The translations under genes and the position numbers were made by a program. Below the pieces are notes generated by a model that saw only the letters and a program-made list of their open reading frames with translations, did not search any database and was not told the origin of the DNA. From JBPRGH01 sp051418055 (GTDB taxonomy: Bacteria; Bacteroidota; Bacteroidia; Cytophagales; Cyclobacteriaceae), in the NCBI GenBank assembly GCA_051418055.1, contig JBPRGH010000103.1:1-64000 (forward strand): a DNA stretch of 64,000 nt, written 5' to 3'. Shown piece after piece: positions 18,683 through 28,109 of the stretch (positions are counted from its first letter, which is position 1; the number at the start of each line of letters is the position of its first letter).

Positions 18683-20575
18683 ATGTCAGAAAAAGGTACA
18701 ATTTCCATTCACACGGAAAATATTTTTCCAATAATCAAAAAATTTCTTTACTCAGACCACGAGATATTTTTGCGTGAGCTGGTTTCCAATGCTGTCGATG
18801 CGACACAGAAGATAAAAAGACTGGCAGCATTAGGCGAATACACAGGCGAAGTAGGCTACACTACTATCGAGGTGAGCTTCGATAAAGAAAAAAAGACAAT
18901 CACCGTATCTGATAAAGGTATTGGTATGTCTGCCGAAGAGATCAAGAAATATATCAATCAGATCGCATTCTCAGGTGCAACAGAGTTTGTAGAGAAATTT
19001 AAAGATAAGGCTGATGCCAAAGATATCATTGGTAAATTCGGGTTAGGGTTTTATTCTGCTTTTATGGTGGCAGGTAAAGTAGAGATCGTAACTAAAAGCT
19101 ATCAGGAAGGTACTGACGCTGCAAAGTGGGAGAATGAAGGCAGCACGGATTTTGAAATTTCAGAAGCCGATAAGAAAGAGAGGGGAACGGATGTTATCCT
19201 TCATATAAATGAAGATTCAGAGGAATTTCTAGACGAAAGCAGGCTTCTTGGCATACTTGAAAAATATTGTAAATTCCTGCCTGTGCCGATCAAATTTGGT
19301 CAGGAAGAAAAGCAGGTTGAAGATGGCAAAGACGAAGAAGGTAAGCCGAAATATAAAACTGTTAAGCAGGACCGCCTGATCAATGATACTGCTCCTCTAT
19401 GGACAAAATCTCCATCTGATTTAAAAGATGAGGATTATAAAGAATTTTACAAGCAGCTGTATCCATTCGCTCCGGAACCTTTATTCTGGATCCACCTGAA
19501 TGTAGATTATCCGTTTAACCTGACTGGTATCCTGTACTTCCCTAAGATCAGCAATGATTTTGAAGTTCAGAAAAATAAGATCCAGCTATATAGCCGTCAG
19601 GTATTTATTACTGATGAGGTAAAAGATATCGTTCCCGAATTCCTGATGCTGTTGCATGGAGTTATTGACTCTCCGGATATTCCGTTGAACGTTAGCCGTA
19701 GCTATCTACAGTCTGACAGCAATGTGAAGAAGATTAATTCTCACATCACTAAAAAAGTGGCTGATAAGCTTCAGGAGCTATTTAAATCTGATCGTAAGGC
19801 TTATGAGCAAAAGTGGGATGATATAGGTGTATTCGTTAAATATGGTATTATCACTGATACAAAATTTGCAGAAAAAGCTAAGGATTTTGCACTGCTGAAA
19901 AATATTAACAAAGAATACGCTACGCTTGAAGAGTATAAAAATAAAGTAAAAGACCTTCAAACGGATAAGGATGGCAATACTATCTATTTGTACAGCCATG
20001 ATGCTAAAAAGCAACATAGCTTTATCGAATCCGCAAAAGGCCGTAATTATGATGTACTTGAAATGGAAGGCCCACTTGATACACATTTTGTTAACTTCCT
20101 TGAGCAGGATCAGGAAAAGGTACAACTAAAACGTGTTGATGCTGATACGGTTGATAAGCTGATAAATAAAGATGAAAAGATCGAGAGTGTACTTTCCGAC
20201 AAGGAGAAAGAGGAAGTGAAAGGCATCTTTGAAAAGGCTATAAATGATAAAAATATGGCTGTAAGCGTTGAGTCAATGTCCCCAGAAGATATGCCGGTTG
20301 TTATCACCATGTCTGAGTTTATGCGCAGGATGAAAGACATGAACCGAATGGGCGGTGGCGGCGCTTTCATGATGGGCAATATGCCTGATACTTATGAAGT
20401 ATCCGTAAACGGAAATCATGCTGTAGTTAGCAAGATGATGAAGGAAACCGATACAGAGAAGAAAGAGGCGCTTGCTAAGCAGGCTTTTGACCTGGCATTG
20501 CTGGGACAAAACCTACTGACAGGTGAAAATCTGACCAACTTCATCAAGAGAAGTGTGAAGATTGTGGCGGAGTAA
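18683..20575 (+). CDS. htpG: Molecular chaperone HtpG (Hsp90)
   Basis: A 630-residue bacterial Hsp90. The N-terminal GHKL ATPase domain shows ELVSNAVDA, DKGIGM and the lid motif GKFGLGFYSAFMV. The middle domain has the DIPLNVSRSYLQ signature with its catalytic-loop Arg. The C-terminal dimerisation domain ends without an MEEVD tail, as expected in bacteria. It acts as a cytosolic ATP-dependent refolding chaperone. The start ATG at 18683 follows an AT-rich leader of 189 nt from the divergent gene. The downstream region is a striking palindrome cluster closed by a strong terminator. Confidence 0.98.
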   Translation: MSEKGTISIHTENIFPIIKKFLYSDHEIFLRELVSNAVDATQKIKRLAALGEYTGEVGYTTIEVSFDKEKKTITVSDKGIGMSAEEIKKYINQIAFSGATEFVEKFKDKADAKDIIGKFGLGFYSAFMVAGKVEIVTKSYQEGTDAAKWENEGSTDFEISEADKKERGTDVILHINEDSEEFLDESRLLGILEKYCKFLPVPIKFGQEEKQVEDGKDEEGKPKYKTVKQDRLINDTAPLWTKSPSDLKDEDYKEFYKQLYPFAPEPLFWIHLNVDYPFNLTGILYFPKISNDFEVQKNKIQLYSRQVFITDEVKDIVPEFLMLLHGVIDSPDIPLNVSRSYLQSDSNVKKINSHITKKVADKLQELFKSDRKAYEQKWDDIGVFVKYGIITDTKFAEKAKDFALLKNINKEYATLEEYKNKVKDLQTDKDGNTIYLYSHDAKKQHSFIESAKGRNYDVLEMEGPLDTHFVNFLEQDQEKVQLKRVDADTVDKLINKDEKIESVLSDKEKEEVKGIFEKAINDKNMAVSVESMSPEDMPVVITMSEFMRRMKDMNRMGGGGAFMMGNMPDTYEVSVNGNHAVVSKMMKETDTEKKEALAKQAFDLALLGQNLLTGENLTNFIKRSVKIVAE

Positions 20576-20582
20576 TTCCTCC

Positions 20583-20628
20583 AGTTTTAGGAAACTTTTT
20601 GGACTAGTCCAAAAAGTTTCCTAAAACT
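20583..20628. repeat. 46-bp perfect palindrome with GGACTAGTCC core
   Basis: Starting 8 nt after the htpG stop, 23 bases read out from the centre match perfectly on both sides (centre between 20605 and 20606, core GGACTAGTCC). In RNA it would form a very long hairpin with little or no loop. The same core recurs at 20789-20798. Confidence 0.9.
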
Positions 20629-20643
20629 AAAAATCACCCTAAT

Positions 20644-20669
20644 TTAAGTTTCGCTCTCGCTAAACTTAA
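20644..20669. repeat. Short inverted repeat, TTAAGTTT arms
   Basis: 8-nt arms (20644-20651 and 20662-20669) flank a 10-nt spacer. It is part of the htpG-downstream hairpin cluster. Confidence 0.6.
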
Positions 20670-20684
20670 TTTTTGAATAGGTGC

Positions 20685-20720
20685 AAGTTTGCAACTTACT
20701 AATACGAAAGTTGCAAACTT
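20685..20720. repeat. Inverted repeat, 13-nt arms
   Basis: Arms AAGTTTGCAACTT (20685-20697) and its exact reverse complement (20708-20720) are separated by 10 nt. An outer GAATAG (20675-20680) and CTATTC (20726-20731) pair could extend the stem. Confidence 0.85.
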
Positions 20721-20735
20721 TCAATCTATTCATCA

Positions 20736-20755
20736 GCTTCAGTTTAAACTGAAGC
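20736..20755. repeat. 20-bp perfect palindrome
   Basis: GCTTCAGTTTAAACTGAAGC is fully self-complementary, centred between 20745 and 20746. It is the fourth element of the cluster. Confidence 0.85.
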
Positions 20756-20770
20756 CAGAAAGGTAAACTG

Positions 20771-20816
20771 AGCTTTCCTAAACCCTTAGGACTAGTCCTA
20801 AAGGTTTAGGAAAGCT
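20771..20816. repeat. 46-bp near-perfect palindrome with GGACTAGTCC core
   Basis: It has the same length and central decamer as the element at 20583-20628, with one mismatched pair in 23. The arms read TTTCCTAAAC on the left and GTTTAGGAAA on the right. The shared length and core suggest a common origin for the two palindromes. Confidence 0.88.
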
Positions 20817-20825
20817 GAAATAAAA

Positions 20826-20860
20826 AGCTCCCGGAGAATGTCTCCGGGAGCTATTTTTAT
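20826..20860. terminator. Bidirectional intrinsic terminator
   Basis: A perfect 12-bp GC-rich stem (20826-20837 with 20841-20852, loop ATG) is flanked by an A-run on the left and a T-run on the right. It can end htpG transcripts and those of the convergent secreted-protein gene. Confidence 0.9.
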
Positions 20861-20877
20861 GAATAAATCAATGATCC

Positions 20878-23800
20878 TTATTCTATAAATAATTTTAACG
20901 ATGACACCTGATCCCCGGATTCATTGCTTATCCTGATGATATAAGTACCGGCACTATATTCATTAAGAGAAATTATTTCCTTACCTCTTATTTCTTCTTT
21001 TTCAAGCACCTGCGCACCCTGCATATTAAATATCCTTAAATCAAATTGCTCATTATACGCCGATAGATCAACTGTTATCATTGCTGAAGCAGGATTTGGA
21101 TAAACAATTATCTTATCGTAAGCAATATCGCTGTATACAGAGGTGACATTTACCTGCTCCACCGTAATAAAATCACGGTCTACTAATGCTGCAACTTCAA
21201 TATTTTTATATTGGGTATTGTTGCTTTTGACTTCAATTGTGGTGTAAGTAGTAGTATCCATTGGTACACCAGGATATTGAACATTTAAATAATATGTATC
21301 ATTAGGCAAATTAGGGAAGGTAAAGGTGCCTTGTTCATCTGTTTCAATATAACTTACTAATTCAAATTCGTGAAGCATACCTCGCCCTGCCGGGTTCTGC
21401 CTCCCTGATCTAACACCTCTCCTTACAGAAACACCTGCACTTTTAATTCTTTTTCTTACTTTTAACCTACCCTCTTCTGTTTCAATTTCCACAAATCCTG
21501 ATAGACTTCCTTCGCCATTAAGTGGCTCTTCATTAAAATTTACTAAAGAAAGTTCAAGATTATAATGATCCGTTAGTGAAAGCGTATCCGTATCTTCCCA
21601 AAAAAGAGTTGGATGACTACTATAGTAAGTTGGCACTAACGTTGGGTAAGCTGCCCCATCCGCTGATGCGAGTACGAGATAATCGCGAAGTAATAAGTCA
21701 CTTACGATAAAAGTACCGTCATTTTTAATTTCCACAGTATCCATGGGTGTAAAACCATAATCTGCATCAACAACCTGATATACTGCAACTGTTCCGCCAT
21801 TTGAGAGCAATGAACCTGCCGCATCTCTAATAGTACCAGTAATATTTGCTATACCATCCACAACTGTCATTTTTTTGATCAATGTGAGGCCAGGCACATT
21901 AGGATTTGTTACCCAAACTGTATAGCGGCCTGTTTTCTCCTTTGTAAGGTCTATTATCTGGTACTGCGTTTTATTTAATCCTACCGGAGAACCATTTTGC
22001 AGCCATTGATATTGATTATCAGCACCAGGGGTATTTATAGATAAAGTAGCATTACTATGGACAGGAAGGATTAAATGTTCACCTGTCCCTATACTATCCT
22101 GAGGGCTATAAATGATGCCATTAATAAAGGCATTAGGTTTAAGGCTGCTGAAGTTCAATTTATTTTCTGCTAAATCCAGGTAAGTGAGTTTTGACAAAAC
22201 TGTAAGATCAGGAAGCCCTGTCAACTTATTACCGGAAAGATCAATTTTTGCAAGTTCTGTTACTACCGTTATTTCCGGAGCCAGATCACCGGTTATATTA
22301 TTCTCCGGAAGCACCAATTCTGTCACTCTCCCTCCGGAGACCATCACACCTTCCCAGGTACTGATATTATCCTGTAGCCACCCTGCTTTTGATATCCAGC
22401 TATCACCTCCATTTTGATTGTAGAAATCTACCAGAGCAAGTGAATCCGCTCTTAAGCCTGCGACTGCAACAAAAGTTTCTGATGTATAAATAATTAATCC
22501 CGGCGTTACTGAATTAGTCACCTCAGAATAGTAGTAACCCTCATCAGGAAAATCTATTGCAGGAATAGTAAATGTTTTGGAATTAGCACCGGTAATAGCA
22601 AACCCATCTTTATACCATTGATAAGCATTATTAACACCGGATACCGGAGCAACTATATCTAACGATTCTCCTGCATTTACAACTTGTGAAGGGGGAATAT
22701 TTACCGTGTCCTGTTCTGCATACAAGAAGTTAGGTATCTCAGCATTAACTTCTAAAGAGCCAAACTGCAAAGAATTATTCGTGACATCGACAGTTCTTAA
22801 AGCGGTTAAAGATGAGACCATATTTGGAGGAAGGCTGTCTACAGCATTACCTGAAAGATCCAAATATTGCAAAGATTTCATTCTTAAAACTTCAGAAGGT
22901 ACATTTCCATAAATAGAATTGCCTGCGAGATTTAAAGTATCAACAATAGTCAGGTCTTTAATTTCCGGAGGCAATATCCCGGACAAGCTATTATTATTAA
23001 GATCTAATTTTTGTACACGAGAATTTTTAATTGTTACCCCGTACCAGGATTCCAGCTTTGTAGTTTTCCAGTTTGTGCTATTATTCCATTGTACACCACT
23101 TAGGCTATCATAAATAGCAACCAATGCAAGACTGTCGCTTTTACGTGCAGCAAGAAGTTGCGCATCTGACACACTTAATAAAAATGTACTGGAAAATGTA
23201 TTATTAGCCGGCTGAGCATCATTAGCAGTAATCGTAAATACCTGTGAACCTGTTTGGTCTGCAACTGCGGTAACAGTTACTTTTCCCGTACCTGAGTTTA
23301 TACTTACATTTGCAAAAGTTACTGAGGCCGGTGAAAGGGAATACGTAACTGTCTGATCTACTTCATCTGAAGGTACCGGATCCGGAGTTACCGTCACATT
23401 CTCTACTGTCAGAAAATTTTTGTTCAGGAACAGGTCGCCCGAATGCGTGAATGAAGGAGGATCATTGACAGGTGTAACATCAAAATACATTGTATGATCA
23501 GATAATGATACTGTATCTGCATCACCTACCTTAAATAGCAGGCTATCTCCCGGCAAACCATTATGATCAGGCAAAGGAGTATAAATAAGACTCGCCAGTA
23601 AGCTCTCGGAAATTTCAGCCCCGGCAATGACTGTATCACTAAACAATGTTAAATACCCACTTGAAGGTACCTCTATTATTCTTACATATAATAAGGGATT
23701 ATTAGTAGGAGCAGGATAAAACGGGAATGATCCAGTTGAGAAATTATAAGCTACATCCTCATCTATAATAATTGTAGTATCAGCAGATACAGGTCCATTA

Positions 23801-25032
23801 AAAACCTGGAAAGTATCAATAGAGGTCCAGCTGTAAAATCCAGCATCAGTACGTGCGCGAACACCAACCACATGAGTACCATCGAGAAGGCTACTTGCAT
23901 CGGTGGTAATTATCTGATCAATAGAATCACTTGCGGTTACTGAAATAACTGTTCCATTTCCAAATCCAGGATCAACATCAAAAAAATATTCAAAAGCAAC
24001 AATTTTAGAAGTATCCTGGGAGGTTACAGCCTGTTTGTAAAAATTTCTCCTTTCTACCATGCTCCATACGCCAAGATCATTTTTTGCACGAAATGAAATT
24101 GTATGAAAACCTACAGGGACTGTATCCGCAACCTGTGCTATAAATGTCTGATTGATGGTATCCGCTGCTGTTAAACTTATGGCAGTACCGTTACCCGGAC
24201 CCGGATCATTATCAATAAAATATTCAACAGCAGTAATGGGAGAAGCTGTTACAGTTCCAGTGGGCGTTTCACTTATATAAATTATTCTTCGTTCATAGTG
24301 GCTCCAAATCCCCACATTGTTTTTAACTCTTATATGAAGCTGATGAAAACCAGGAGTTAACGCTGAAGCATCAACAACAGGAGTAACATTTATAGTATCA
24401 TTTGCTGTAATAGTAAAAGCGGTTCCATTCCCTAAACCCGGATCAGCATCAAAGAAATACTCTCCCTCAACAATATCTTTAAAAGTATTATCAACAGTTA
24501 CCGTCTCACTTATATAAAAAGTGCGTTTTTCAATATGACTCCATATACCTAAAGTATTCTTCACCCGTATAAAAGCATTATGAAAACCAGGAGTTAAAGC
24601 CGACGCATCTAGTATTTGGGTTATATCAATTGATTGTCCTTGTGTAAAGCTAAAAGCCACGCCATTTCCAGGTCCGGGATCATTATCAAAGAAATATTCT
24701 CCATTAGTAATGTCATATGTATTATTATCAAAAACCTGGGCAGCCTGAATATGAAATTTCCTCGCTTCCGTATGGCTCCAAAAGCCGGAATCTCCCAATA
24801 CACGGGTATATAATGTATGAAAACCTGCTGGTAAAGCTGATGCATCCGCACTAAAGGTGATATCAAGGGTGTCGTTTGCCGTAAATGAAAAAGGCACACC
24901 CATTCCCGGCCCGGGATCGGTATTGAAAAAGTACTCTCCTGTAACTATCTGCTGTGCCTTTATTGATAATGAAGGTAAAAGGGCAAAAATAGTTAGGAGG
25001 CAAAGGATTATATGTCTCCTGTATCTCATCAA
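20878..25032 (-). CDS. T9SS-secreted multidomain protein with DPGxGNG repeats, LRRs and Ig-like domains
   Basis: A 1384-residue secreted protein. After a signal peptide (to about residue 26) come five tandem repeats of about 79 residues starting near 32, 111, 190, 270 and 348. Each has EYFF-DxDPGxGNG, a DAS-LTPGFH segment and a closing GxWSxxERR motif. Next is a cadherin-like region (about 415-620). Leucine-rich stretches (LDLNNNSLSGILP-type near 660-760 and again near 900-960) alternate with Ig-like segments (QWYKDG and QWLQNG). A carboxypeptidase-regulatory-like module follows. The last 75 residues (IIVYPNPASAMI...) are a type A T9SS sorting domain. It is probably surface exposed and binding. 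It lies 2 nt downstream of the beta-helix gene, in one operon. Confidence 0.92.
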   Translation of the reverse strand: MMRYRRHIILCLLTIFALLPSLSIKAQQIVTGEYFFNTDPGPGMGVPFSFTANDTLDITFSADASALPAGFHTLYTRVLGDSGFWSHTEARKFHIQAAQVFDNNTYDITNGEYFFDNDPGPGNGVAFSFTQGQSIDITQILDASALTPGFHNAFIRVKNTLGIWSHIEKRTFYISETVTVDNTFKDIVEGEYFFDADPGLGNGTAFTITANDTINVTPVVDASALTPGFHQLHIRVKNNVGIWSHYERRIIYISETPTGTVTASPITAVEYFIDNDPGPGNGTAISLTAADTINQTFIAQVADTVPVGFHTISFRAKNDLGVWSMVERRNFYKQAVTSQDTSKIVAFEYFFDVDPGFGNGTVISVTASDSIDQIITTDASSLLDGTHVVGVRARTDAGFYSWTSIDTFQVFNGPVSADTTIIIDEDVAYNFSTGSFPFYPAPTNNPLLYVRIIEVPSSGYLTLFSDTVIAGAEISESLLASLIYTPLPDHNGLPGDSLLFKVGDADTVSLSDHTMYFDVTPVNDPPSFTHSGDLFLNKNFLTVENVTVTPDPVPSDEVDQTVTYSLSPASVTFANVSINSGTGKVTVTAVADQTGSQVFTITANDAQPANNTFSSTFLLSVSDAQLLAARKSDSLALVAIYDSLSGVQWNNSTNWKTTKLESWYGVTIKNSRVQKLDLNNNSLSGILPPEIKDLTIVDTLNLAGNSIYGNVPSEVLRMKSLQYLDLSGNAVDSLPPNMVSSLTALRTVDVTNNSLQFGSLEVNAEIPNFLYAEQDTVNIPPSQVVNAGESLDIVAPVSGVNNAYQWYKDGFAITGANSKTFTIPAIDFPDEGYYYSEVTNSVTPGLIIYTSETFVAVAGLRADSLALVDFYNQNGGDSWISKAGWLQDNISTWEGVMVSGGRVTELVLPENNITGDLAPEITVVTELAKIDLSGNKLTGLPDLTVLSKLTYLDLAENKLNFSSLKPNAFINGIIYSPQDSIGTGEHLILPVHSNATLSINTPGADNQYQWLQNGSPVGLNKTQYQIIDLTKEKTGRYTVWVTNPNVPGLTLIKKMTVVDGIANITGTIRDAAGSLLSNGGTVAVYQVVDADYGFTPMDTVEIKNDGTFIVSDLLLRDYLVLASADGAAYPTLVPTYYSSHPTLFWEDTDTLSLTDHYNLELSLVNFNEEPLNGEGSLSGFVEIETEEGRLKVRKRIKSAGVSVRRGVRSGRQNPAGRGMLHEFELVSYIETDEQGTFTFPNLPNDTYYLNVQYPGVPMDTTTYTTIEVKSNNTQYKNIEVAALVDRDFITVEQVNVTSVYSDIAYDKIIVYPNPASAMITVDLSAYNEQFDLRIFNMQGAQVLEKEEIRGKEIISLNEYSAGTYIIRISNESGDQVSSLKLFIE

Positions 25033-25034
25033 AA

Positions 25035-26066
25035 TTAATTTTGAGAAACAGCCCTTACTTCAACATTTAAAGTCCCGCCTTGCTGGATAACAGCATTGGT
25101 GACATTCATAAAAAGCATCCTTGGGACATCATCTGGGTTATAATTATTAACAAAGTTATAGTTGCCGCCGTAAAGCCCTAAATCAGTGCCATCAGTACCA
25201 TAATTATTTCCCGGTGATAAATCCTGCAATCGATAATCATTACCATACGTAAATCCCCCTAAAGTTGAAACGGGTACATTTACAAATAAAGGGTCGGTAT
25301 TATCTAAATTATTACCCCCAAATGAATTAAGGCCGTCTACTAAAGCAACAAAGCCTGTGGTATTAGGAGCCCAGGTAAGATTATTGTTATAAGTGCAGTT
25401 AGTACAATTATCAGTCAGGTTAACACTATTTGTTGTAGTGTTACTCATAAAAATATTATTAAATATTGTTGCACTGGCACCCCAAAATTCATCTAAAGTA
25501 ATGTTATTAAATGCAAGAGAGGTACTGTTTAAACCCCGGACTTCACGATAAAAAAAATTATTTTGAAAAATGGTATTAGCTGCCGCCCCACTGTTAAGAT
25601 CATTATAAACAACATTGGTAAAAATATTACCTATAAATTTGCAATCCGGATTATTACTGTTCAAATAAACAGCCTGGCTAAATATATTTCGCTCAAAAGT
25701 TACATTTGATACACTCGTTGCCTGATATAGATAAACGTAACTCGTAACTCTTAAACCTGAAAAATAGCTTCCTGATGGTAATGTAGGCTCGAAACTTATT
25801 CTACCAACGACTGATTCTCCCGGTACCTGAGCTCCCGGTCTTCTTCCTGAACCAATCATAACCACCTGCCTTCGTATTGTAATATCACCATACGTAGTAC
25901 CAGAAGGAGAAACATATATGGTATCACCAGCAACAGCATCATCAAGTGCAAGTTGTAAACTTGTATATGGCGCCCCGCTGCCAGATGAATTATCAACAAC
26001 TATACTGGTAGAATACCCTGCCAGAGAAGCAGTTATGAACAAGAAGGAAAGAATTAAGGTTTTCAT
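25035..26066 (-). CDS. Secreted right-handed beta-helix-like protein
   Basis: A 343-residue exported protein. A signal peptide (about 1-19) is followed by SGAPYTSLQLALDDAVAGDTIYV, the usual opening of pectin-lyase-like right-handed beta helices. Repeated Asn/Phe-rich coils come next (FNNITL, FQNNFF, FNNIFM). A DPLFVNVP segment marks the end of the helix. The last 30 residues (NAVIQQGGTLNVEV) look like an interdomain linker, but there is no T9SS sorting domain. The stop lies 2 nt before the start of the T9SS cargo gene, so the two are co-transcribed. No catalytic residues can be assigned; carbohydrate binding or cleavage is inference. Confidence 0.82.
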   Translation of the reverse strand: MKTLILSFLFITASLAGYSTSIVVDNSSGSGAPYTSLQLALDDAVAGDTIYVSPSGTTYGDITIRRQVVMIGSGRRPGAQVPGESVVGRISFEPTLPSGSYFSGLRVTSYVYLYQATSVSNVTFERNIFSQAVYLNSNNPDCKFIGNIFTNVVYNDLNSGAAANTIFQNNFFYREVRGLNSTSLAFNNITLDEFWGASATIFNNIFMSNTTTNSVNLTDNCTNCTYNNNLTWAPNTTGFVALVDGLNSFGGNNLDNTDPLFVNVPVSTLGGFTYGNDYRLQDLSPGNNYGTDGTDLGLYGGNYNFVNNYNPDDVPRMLFMNVTNAVIQQGGTLNVEVRAVSQN

Positions 26067-26237
26067 TGGTATAAATTTTTAGATGATTTATAAATTTAAA
26101 TGTAAGGTTTTTATCGTTTTTTAAAAAACATTTTTAAAAAATAAATATTATAACCCTCAGTTATACCTGATCCTCAAGGTTTAATATTTTTTATTGATAA
26201 AGGCATTTTTTTTATAATTTCGCCGTTGTTTACAGTG

Positions 26238-27056
26238 ATGCGTCTAAAATATTTATCATTTTTCTTGATTACAGCATTTTCTTTGCCTGTCTTCGCCCAG
26301 GAAGAAGAGAAGGAGGTGCATTCTATTTTATCAATTGATGGCCCAGCAACAATAGAGCTAGAGGGGAAAGATGAAGAAGATGAAGATTATGAAGTGCCGG
26401 AAAAAAAGCGGAAAAAGAATGTTTTCTATGGCTTTAAAACCCGCAAACGATTCACAAAATCCGGCTATGGACCACGACAGACTATTGAGCTATTCCGTAT
26501 TTTAAAAGATTTCCAGCTGCCTGAAACGCTGGTACGGGATATCTATTGGTACGATTATAAAAAAAATGAGATACGTGTCGGAGGTAAGATTGATGAAAGA
26601 AATGCCGGTATCCTTCATGGTCCTTATAAAAAAGTAAAAAATAATCAGGTCATTGAAGAGGGCATTTTTTACATGGGGCTAAAGCATGGACGCTGGACAA
26701 AATATAATGATGACTTCATTCTCTTAGATAAAGCTAAATACTATAAAGGATGGCCTAAAGAAAGCCTTGTAAAGTACTATGATATTGAAAAGGAGAAAAT
26801 GAAAGAGATCATTCCAGTAGAATATGGAGAAAAAGAAGGTAACTATTTTTATTTCCATCCGAATGGAATAGTAGCCGTAAAGGGAGAATATAAATGGGAT
26901 CAAAAAGTGGGTGACTGGTATGAATATTACCCTTCCGGCAAAAGAAAAAAGGTGATACGCTACGGCAATGAACCTTATGATAGTAATTTTAAACCATATA
27001 TCCTTCGGGAATGGAATGATAAGGGCCGGGTGGTATATGAGAACCGGTCGCGGTAA
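26238..27056 (+). CDS. Secreted MORN-like repeat protein
   Basis: A 272-residue exported protein. I choose the ATG at 26238, giving the signal peptide MRLKYLSFFLITAFSLPVFA; the upstream TTG at 26226 adds four residues only. An acidic linker is followed by MORN_2/YwqK-type antitoxin-like repeats, visible as LHGPYKK, KHGRWTKY, KEGNYFYFHPNG and KVGDWYEYYPSGK. Such repeats are common in Bacteroidota envelope proteins, usually of unknown role, and the YwqK antitoxin label on homologues is not supported here by any toxin neighbour. A -7-like TAATTTCG (one mismatch) lies near 26216. Confidence 0.78.
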   Translation: MRLKYLSFFLITAFSLPVFAQEEEKEVHSILSIDGPATIELEGKDEEDEDYEVPEKKRKKNVFYGFKTRKRFTKSGYGPRQTIELFRILKDFQLPETLVRDIYWYDYKKNEIRVGGKIDERNAGILHGPYKKVKNNQVIEEGIFYMGLKHGRWTKYNDDFILLDKAKYYKGWPKESLVKYYDIEKEKMKEIIPVEYGEKEGNYFYFHPNGIVAVKGEYKWDQKVGDWYEYYPSGKRKKVIRYGNEPYDSNFKPYILREWNDKGRVVYENRSR

Positions 27057-27235
27057 ATTTCATTTTTTTAACCGCAATGGCGCAAGGAAAGGCGCTACGT
27101 TCGCTAATTTTTTTTAAAAACTTCCCTTCGATTTTCCAAAATTACTGGCGGCCACCACAGTTATACATTCCTACTCGGGTCGGCAAAGGAGGCGCAGAGC
27201 TTCCCCGAGATATTGAATAACTTCCAAAAATAAAA

Positions 27236-28006
27236 CTATTTCCCTCCATTAGCCTTTAGATCGGCCTTGCATTGACTATCAAGATCGGGAGGGGAAGAAA
27301 AACCAACAATATTATCCACCACGTTGCCTGTCGATACCGACCAGTACATCAGGCAGTTGCTATCATCACAATGCTTGCCATGACTTTCATCCTGGTGTTC
27401 GGTTACCATTGGTGTGCCTACGTTAACCAGCCCTAAAAGGTGACCTATCTCATGTTGCAAAACGGTACTTGTCAGCAATCGTTCTGAAGGTTGTGTTACA
27501 CCACCACTTAGGTCCTGTATGGATTTTTGAAATAATGCCATTGAAGTATTCTGGTAAGCAATACCAAGCACCCTGGCATTTCCTTCATTTTGGTCATAAT
27601 CCCCATCAGCCAAAAACAGGTAAATAGCCATTGTAGACTCTTCATTAAACTGTGTCCTGTTATTTGCCTCCACACTCATGACTTCTGATAAACTATAAAC
27701 ATTATTTGCCGGCACAGTTATTTCATTGGCAATTACCTCTATACCTCCTGGCTTATTAAGAAATTTATTTAAAAAGTTTTTCATATCATCAATAGATCCG
27801 GCAGGAGGTGCGTATCCCTGTGGGTATTGAATTTCCACTACCAGCTTATCAAACTGGTCTGCAGCGAGTAATTCATTTGCTGTTGCGCCCACCGGCAATG
27901 AATTGGAAGGAATTGCTAATGGATCTTCATCATTTCCTCCATTAAATGTATCACATGCTGTTAATGAAAAAATAAGCAGTAGAAAAAAGATATTTATGTA
28001 TTTCAT
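27236..28006 (-). CDS. Lipoprotein zinc metalloprotease (HExxH)
   Basis: A 256-residue lipoprotein. The lipobox SLTAC puts the lipidated Cys at residue 18. The zinc motif is HEIGHLLGLVN (His185, Glu186, His189). It is matrixin-like, except that the usual third histidine position carries Asn195; the nearby GTPM and HQDESHGKHC...CLMYWS region supplies other His and Cys candidates. A CLMYWS segment stands where a Met-turn is expected. Envelope-anchored proteases with this HGxHC...CLMYW region occur across Bacteroidota. The substrate is unknown. The gene is monocistronic, with 179 nt to the convergent MORN gene. Confidence 0.85.
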   Translation of the reverse strand: MKYINIFFLLLIFSLTACDTFNGGNDEDPLAIPSNSLPVGATANELLAADQFDKLVVEIQYPQGYAPPAGSIDDMKNFLNKFLNKPGGIEVIANEITVPANNVYSLSEVMSVEANNRTQFNEESTMAIYLFLADGDYDQNEGNARVLGIAYQNTSMALFQKSIQDLSGGVTQPSERLLTSTVLQHEIGHLLGLVNVGTPMVTEHQDESHGKHCDDSNCLMYWSVSTGNVVDNIVGFSSPPDLDSQCKADLKANGGK

Positions 28007-28109
28007 TTTTTGTATTTAAAATTTGTCAAACATTAGGAAAACAAAATAAATCAGCTTCCTTTATTAATTAGGTTATAGTAAAAAAGTAACCAAAAATATT
28101 TCGGTTTTT

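Noticed and set aside
27057..27235. GGCGCAAGG/GGCGCTACG-like motifs in the gap between two convergent genes, first taken for a repeat array.
   Set aside because: Only isolated short similarities are present, with no regular period or inverted arms.
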